In this document: one piece after another, positions 61,321 to 64,000 of the stretch
Numbering within the stretch: the first letter of the stretch is position 1
How the letters are laid out: each line of letters begins with the position of its first letter
Source: Arthrobacter alpinus
Lineage (GTDB): Bacteria; Actinomycetota; Actinomycetes; Actinomycetales; Micrococcaceae
Length of the DNA: 64,000 bases
NCBI RefSeq assembly: GCF_001445575.1
Contig: NZ_CP013200.1
Location: forward strand, 1 to 64,000
Direction of reading: 5' to 3'
Position numbers and translations under genes: made by a program
Notes under the pieces: model-generated
The model's database searches: none
What the model was told of the DNA's origin: nothing
Seen by the model: only the letters and a program-made list of their open reading frames with translations

Positions 61321-62052
61321 GTGACTGATTCCCCCGCTCTTTCTGCCCCCACACCCGGCCTTTTCATTGCGTTTGAGGGCGGCGACGGCGCCGGAAAATC
61401 CACTCAGGCCGCGTTGTTGGCTCAGGCCCTGTCCGACGCCGGCCGCACAGTTTTGCGGACCCGTGAGCCAGGCGGAACTCCCGTAGGCGAAAAGCTACGC
61501 TCCTTGGTCTTGGACCATGGTCAGGGTGAGATTGACGCCAGAACCGAGGCGCTCATTTTTGCCGCCGCCCGGGCAGCCCACGCCGCCCAGGTCATCGCCC
61601 CGGCAGTGGCCCGCGGTGACATTGTCATCAGCGACAGGTACGCGGATTCGTCCATCGCCTATCAAGGTGTCGGCCGGGGCTTGGGCACCTCCGCCATCGA
61701 GACACTCAACGACTGGGCCACCGGCAGCTTGTGGCCGGACCTAACGGTTTTGCTGGACGTCTCCCCCGCTGCCGGCCGGGAACGCCGCACGGCAGGAGAT
61801 GCCGCAGAAGACAGGATGGAATCCGAACCCGATGGCTTCCACACTGCCATCCGCGCCGCCTTCCTAGAACGGGCCGCGGCCACACCGGATCGCTACCTAG
61901 TACTGCCTGCCGACGGAGACATTGGCACCTTGGCCAGCTCCATTGCCGCTCGAGTCACTGCCCTGGTGGCTGGACTTTCCGGTCACACTGGTCACGCCGG
62001 CCACGCCGATCACACTGCATCATCTGGGCTTTCCGGTCAGGACCGTGCATGA
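61321..62052 (+). CDS. tmk: Thymidylate kinase
   Basis: 243 aa, GTG start. It phosphorylates dTMP to dTDP. The P-loop FEGGDGAGKST spans residues 18-28, DRY lies in ISDRYADSSIAYQGVGRG, and the lid is RRTAGDAAEDRME. The last about 25 residues (SGHTGHAGHADHTASSG) form a Gly/His-rich tail not usual for the family. Its stop overlaps the holB start (ATGA). Confidence 0.95.
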   Translation: MTDSPALSAPTPGLFIAFEGGDGAGKSTQAALLAQALSDAGRTVLRTREPGGTPVGEKLRSLVLDHGQGEIDARTEALIFAAARAAHAAQVIAPAVARGDIVISDRYADSSIAYQGVGRGLGTSAIETLNDWATGSLWPDLTVLLDVSPAAGRERRTAGDAAEDRMESEPDGFHTAIRAAFLERAAATPDRYLVLPADGDIGTLASSIAARVTALVAGLSGHTGHAGHADHTASSGLSGQDRA

Positions 62053-63218
62053 GCGTCTGGGTTGACCTCCAAGGTCAGGAATCTGTGGTGGCGCAGCTGC
62101 GGCGCGCAGCCCAGTCCGGCAGTCCCACGCACGCATGGCTCCTGACGGGCCCACCCGGCTCCGGCCGCTCCAACGCGGCACTGGCATTTGCGGCTGCGCT
62201 GGTGTGTGAACAAAGTGAACTCAACGCCCGAGGATGCGGCGTGTGCAAGGCCTGCCACACCACCCTGGGCGGAACCAACGCCGATGTCACCTTCATTGCC
62301 ACCGAAAAAACCACCATCTCCATCGATGAGGCCCGGTCGCTGGTCCGTAAGGCGCACGACAGCCCCTCATCCGCCCGCTGGCGCGTCATGATTGTGGGCG
62401 ACGCTGACCGCATGGCTGAGCGCACCACCAATGTCCTCCTCAAGGCCATCGAAGAGCCGCCGCCACGCACTATCTGGATCTTGTGCGCCCCGAGCCCTGC
62501 CGATGTCCTGGTCACCATCCGATCCCGCTGCCGCACGCTCACTCTGCGCCTGCCACCTGTTGAGGACGTGGCCGCGCTGCTGGTGCGCCGCGACGGGATC
62601 GAGCCTGGGCTGGCGCTTCTCGCCGCCCGCGCAGCGCAAAGCCACATTGGTATTGCGCGACGTCTCGCCAAGGATCCCGGTGCGCGCGAACGCCGCAACA
62701 CCACTGTCCGACTGCCCCTGAATCTGCGCGATGTCACCACGGCCGTCATGGCCGCCGCATCTCTGCTGGCCCTCGCCCAGGAGGAGGCCGCCTCCTCCAA
62801 TGAAGAGCGCGACGCCGTCGAGAAGGCCTCGCTGCTGCGGAACCTGGGCGCACCCGAGACCGGGACGCTTCCGCCGCCCATGCGCGCTCAAGTTCGCGCC
62901 TTGGAAGAGGATCAGAAACGGCGCGCCAAGCGCTCGGTGACGGACCATCTTGACCGGGCCCTGACGGATCTGCTCTCCTTCTACCGCGATGTGCTGGTAC
63001 TTCAGCTCGACGCAAGAGGAGGCAACGGCGTCGAACCCGCCGGGGTAGATCTGGTCAACGAGACCCTGCGCGGGGAGCTGAGCGAATTTGCCCGCGGCTC
63101 GCGCGCCGAAGCCACCCTGGTCCGCCTTGATGCGATCAACGCCGTGCGCCACCGCCTCACCACCACCAATGTTGCCCCGCTGCTGGCTCTTGAAGCCATG
63201 GCAGTCAGCCTGCTCTAA
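62049..63218 (+). CDS. holB: DNA polymerase III subunit delta'
   Basis: 389 aa from the ATG at 62049. It is part of the clamp loader. The AAA+ fold has a degenerate P-loop GPPGSGRSNAAL (Arg for Lys, as expected for a subunit that does not hydrolyse ATP). The zinc finger is seen in RGCGVCKACHTTLGG, sensor 1 in SRCRTLTLRLP, and LLKAIEEPPPRTIWIL is typical. It is translationally coupled to tmk, a common bacterial pair. Confidence 0.95.
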   Translation: MSVWVDLQGQESVVAQLRRAAQSGSPTHAWLLTGPPGSGRSNAALAFAAALVCEQSELNARGCGVCKACHTTLGGTNADVTFIATEKTTISIDEARSLVRKAHDSPSSARWRVMIVGDADRMAERTTNVLLKAIEEPPPRTIWILCAPSPADVLVTIRSRCRTLTLRLPPVEDVAALLVRRDGIEPGLALLAARAAQSHIGIARRLAKDPGARERRNTTVRLPLNLRDVTTAVMAAASLLALAQEEAASSNEERDAVEKASLLRNLGAPETGTLPPPMRAQVRALEEDQKRRAKRSVTDHLDRALTDLLSFYRDVLVLQLDARGGNGVEPAGVDLVNETLRGELSEFARGSRAEATLVRLDAINAVRHRLTTTNVAPLLALEAMAVSLL

Positions 63219-63237
63219 GCCATGAAGGATTTGTTTA

Positions 63238-64000
63238 TGACTGCCCCGAATGTACGACGGCGAAACCGCCTCCGTCTGCCCCTCACCGCCGCCGTGGTTG
63301 CGCTGGGCCTGATGCTGGGATCGTGCTCGGTACTGGCTCCCGAGCAGCCTACCGTAAGCTCCGCGGACCCGACGGTGGTGGGCGATGTGCCCGAAAACCT
63401 GAAGGATTTCTATACTCAGGCGGTGACGTGGACGTCTTGTAATGGCGGTTTCCAATGCTCTGATGTCGAGGTGCCGATCGACTATTCTGCTCCTGACAAG
63501 GCATCCATCAAGCTGTCCGTTATTCGCCTGCCAGCCACCGGAAAACGGCAGGGTGCCATGCTGGTCAACCCCGGCGGCCCGGGCAGTTCCGGCGTCGATA
63601 TGGTCAAGGACGGGGGCAAGAGCTATTTCTCAGAGAAGTTGCGGGGAGCTTACGACGTGGTGGGTTTTGACCCACGAGGTGTGCAGCGTTCCGCGCCCGT
63701 GAAGTGCCTTGATGACGCACAAATGGATGCCGCTCGCCAGATGGTCTTTGACGAAACCACTGACGCCGGCCTGGCGGCAATTGAGGCAGAGGCGAAACGT
63801 CAAGCGGATCTGTGCAAAACCAACTCCGGTCCGTCATTGCCCTTTGTGGACACCGTCAGCTCCGCCCGTGACATGGATATTTTGCGGGCCGTGGTGGGTG
63901 ATTCGAAACTGAACTACATGGGCTTCTCCTACGGCACCAAGCTGGGCGCCACCTATGCCGGGCTGTTCCCTGCCCGGGTTGGAAAATTCTCACTTGACGG
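63238..64000 (+). CDS. Secreted alpha/beta hydrolase lipoprotein (partial at window end)
   Basis: The frame starts at the ATG at 63238 (AAGGA 7 nt upstream; an in-frame ATG at 63223 is possible) and is open to the end of the window, at least 254 aa. Signal peptide with lipobox LGSC (Cys30). The hydrolase shows the oxyanion segment VNPGGPGSSG, YDVVGFDPRGV and the nucleophile elbow GFSYGTKLG with Ser231. These match exported tripeptidyl-aminopeptidase-like or proline-iminopeptidase-like actinobacterial hydrolases. The remaining catalytic residues lie outside the window. The substrate is not known. Confidence 0.9.

Overview
The window comes from a high-GC Gram-positive bacterium, most likely an Arthrobacter-like member of the Micrococcaceae. 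The evidence is the actinobacterial rRNA genes, the maltose-1-phosphate (GlgE) glucan pathway, a carD-ispD-ispF-cysS-rlmB neighbourhood, senX3-regX3 facing phoU, and many GTG starts. This placement rests on gene content and style, not on a database search.

Positions 1-22480 hold a head-to-tail array of rRNA units, all read on the minus strand in the order 16S-23S-5S. Three complete units repeat every 6,984-6,994 bp, and the left edge lies inside a spacer identical to the internal ones, so at least one more unit probably continues to the left. Only the first unit to be transcribed (rightmost) has a different, unique upstream region. An IS3-family element (1,270 bp, 3-bp target duplication) sits in one spacer. 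The leftmost 23S gene differs from the other two by nine one-base indels, one of them in the sarcin-ricin loop; assembly error is the likeliest cause.

Positions 22483-35403 hold glucan and trehalose metabolism. A minus-strand operon glgE-treS-(maltokinase::glgB) turns trehalose into branched alpha-glucan; the maltokinase is fused to the branching enzyme. Divergent glgP and convergent glgX (broken by a one-base shift) degrade it.

Positions 35412-43058 carry rlmB, cysS, ispF, ispD and carD on the minus strand. An IS3-family element, itself interrupted by an IS256-family element, separates cysS from rlmB, and 32-bp repeats lie at both edges.

Positions 43335-55759 contain a small lipoprotein, a very large wall-anchored GH35 beta-galactosidase, the regX3/senX3 phosphate two-component system facing phoU across a row of 11-bp PHO-box-like repeats, phosphoglycerate mutase, a methyltransferase, a small membrane protein and a trans-sulfuration enzyme.

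Positions 55851-61178 form a zinc-uptake locus of the AztABCD type with two nearly identical Zur-box-like operators. It has an ABC ATPase, a permease, a solute-binding lipoprotein and two AztD-like metallochaperones, one of them split by two frameshifts. The window ends with tmk, holB and the start of a secreted alpha/beta hydrolase. Several genes (23S copy 1, glgX, second aztD) show one-base indels, so residual consensus errors should be considered before any of them is called a pseudogene.
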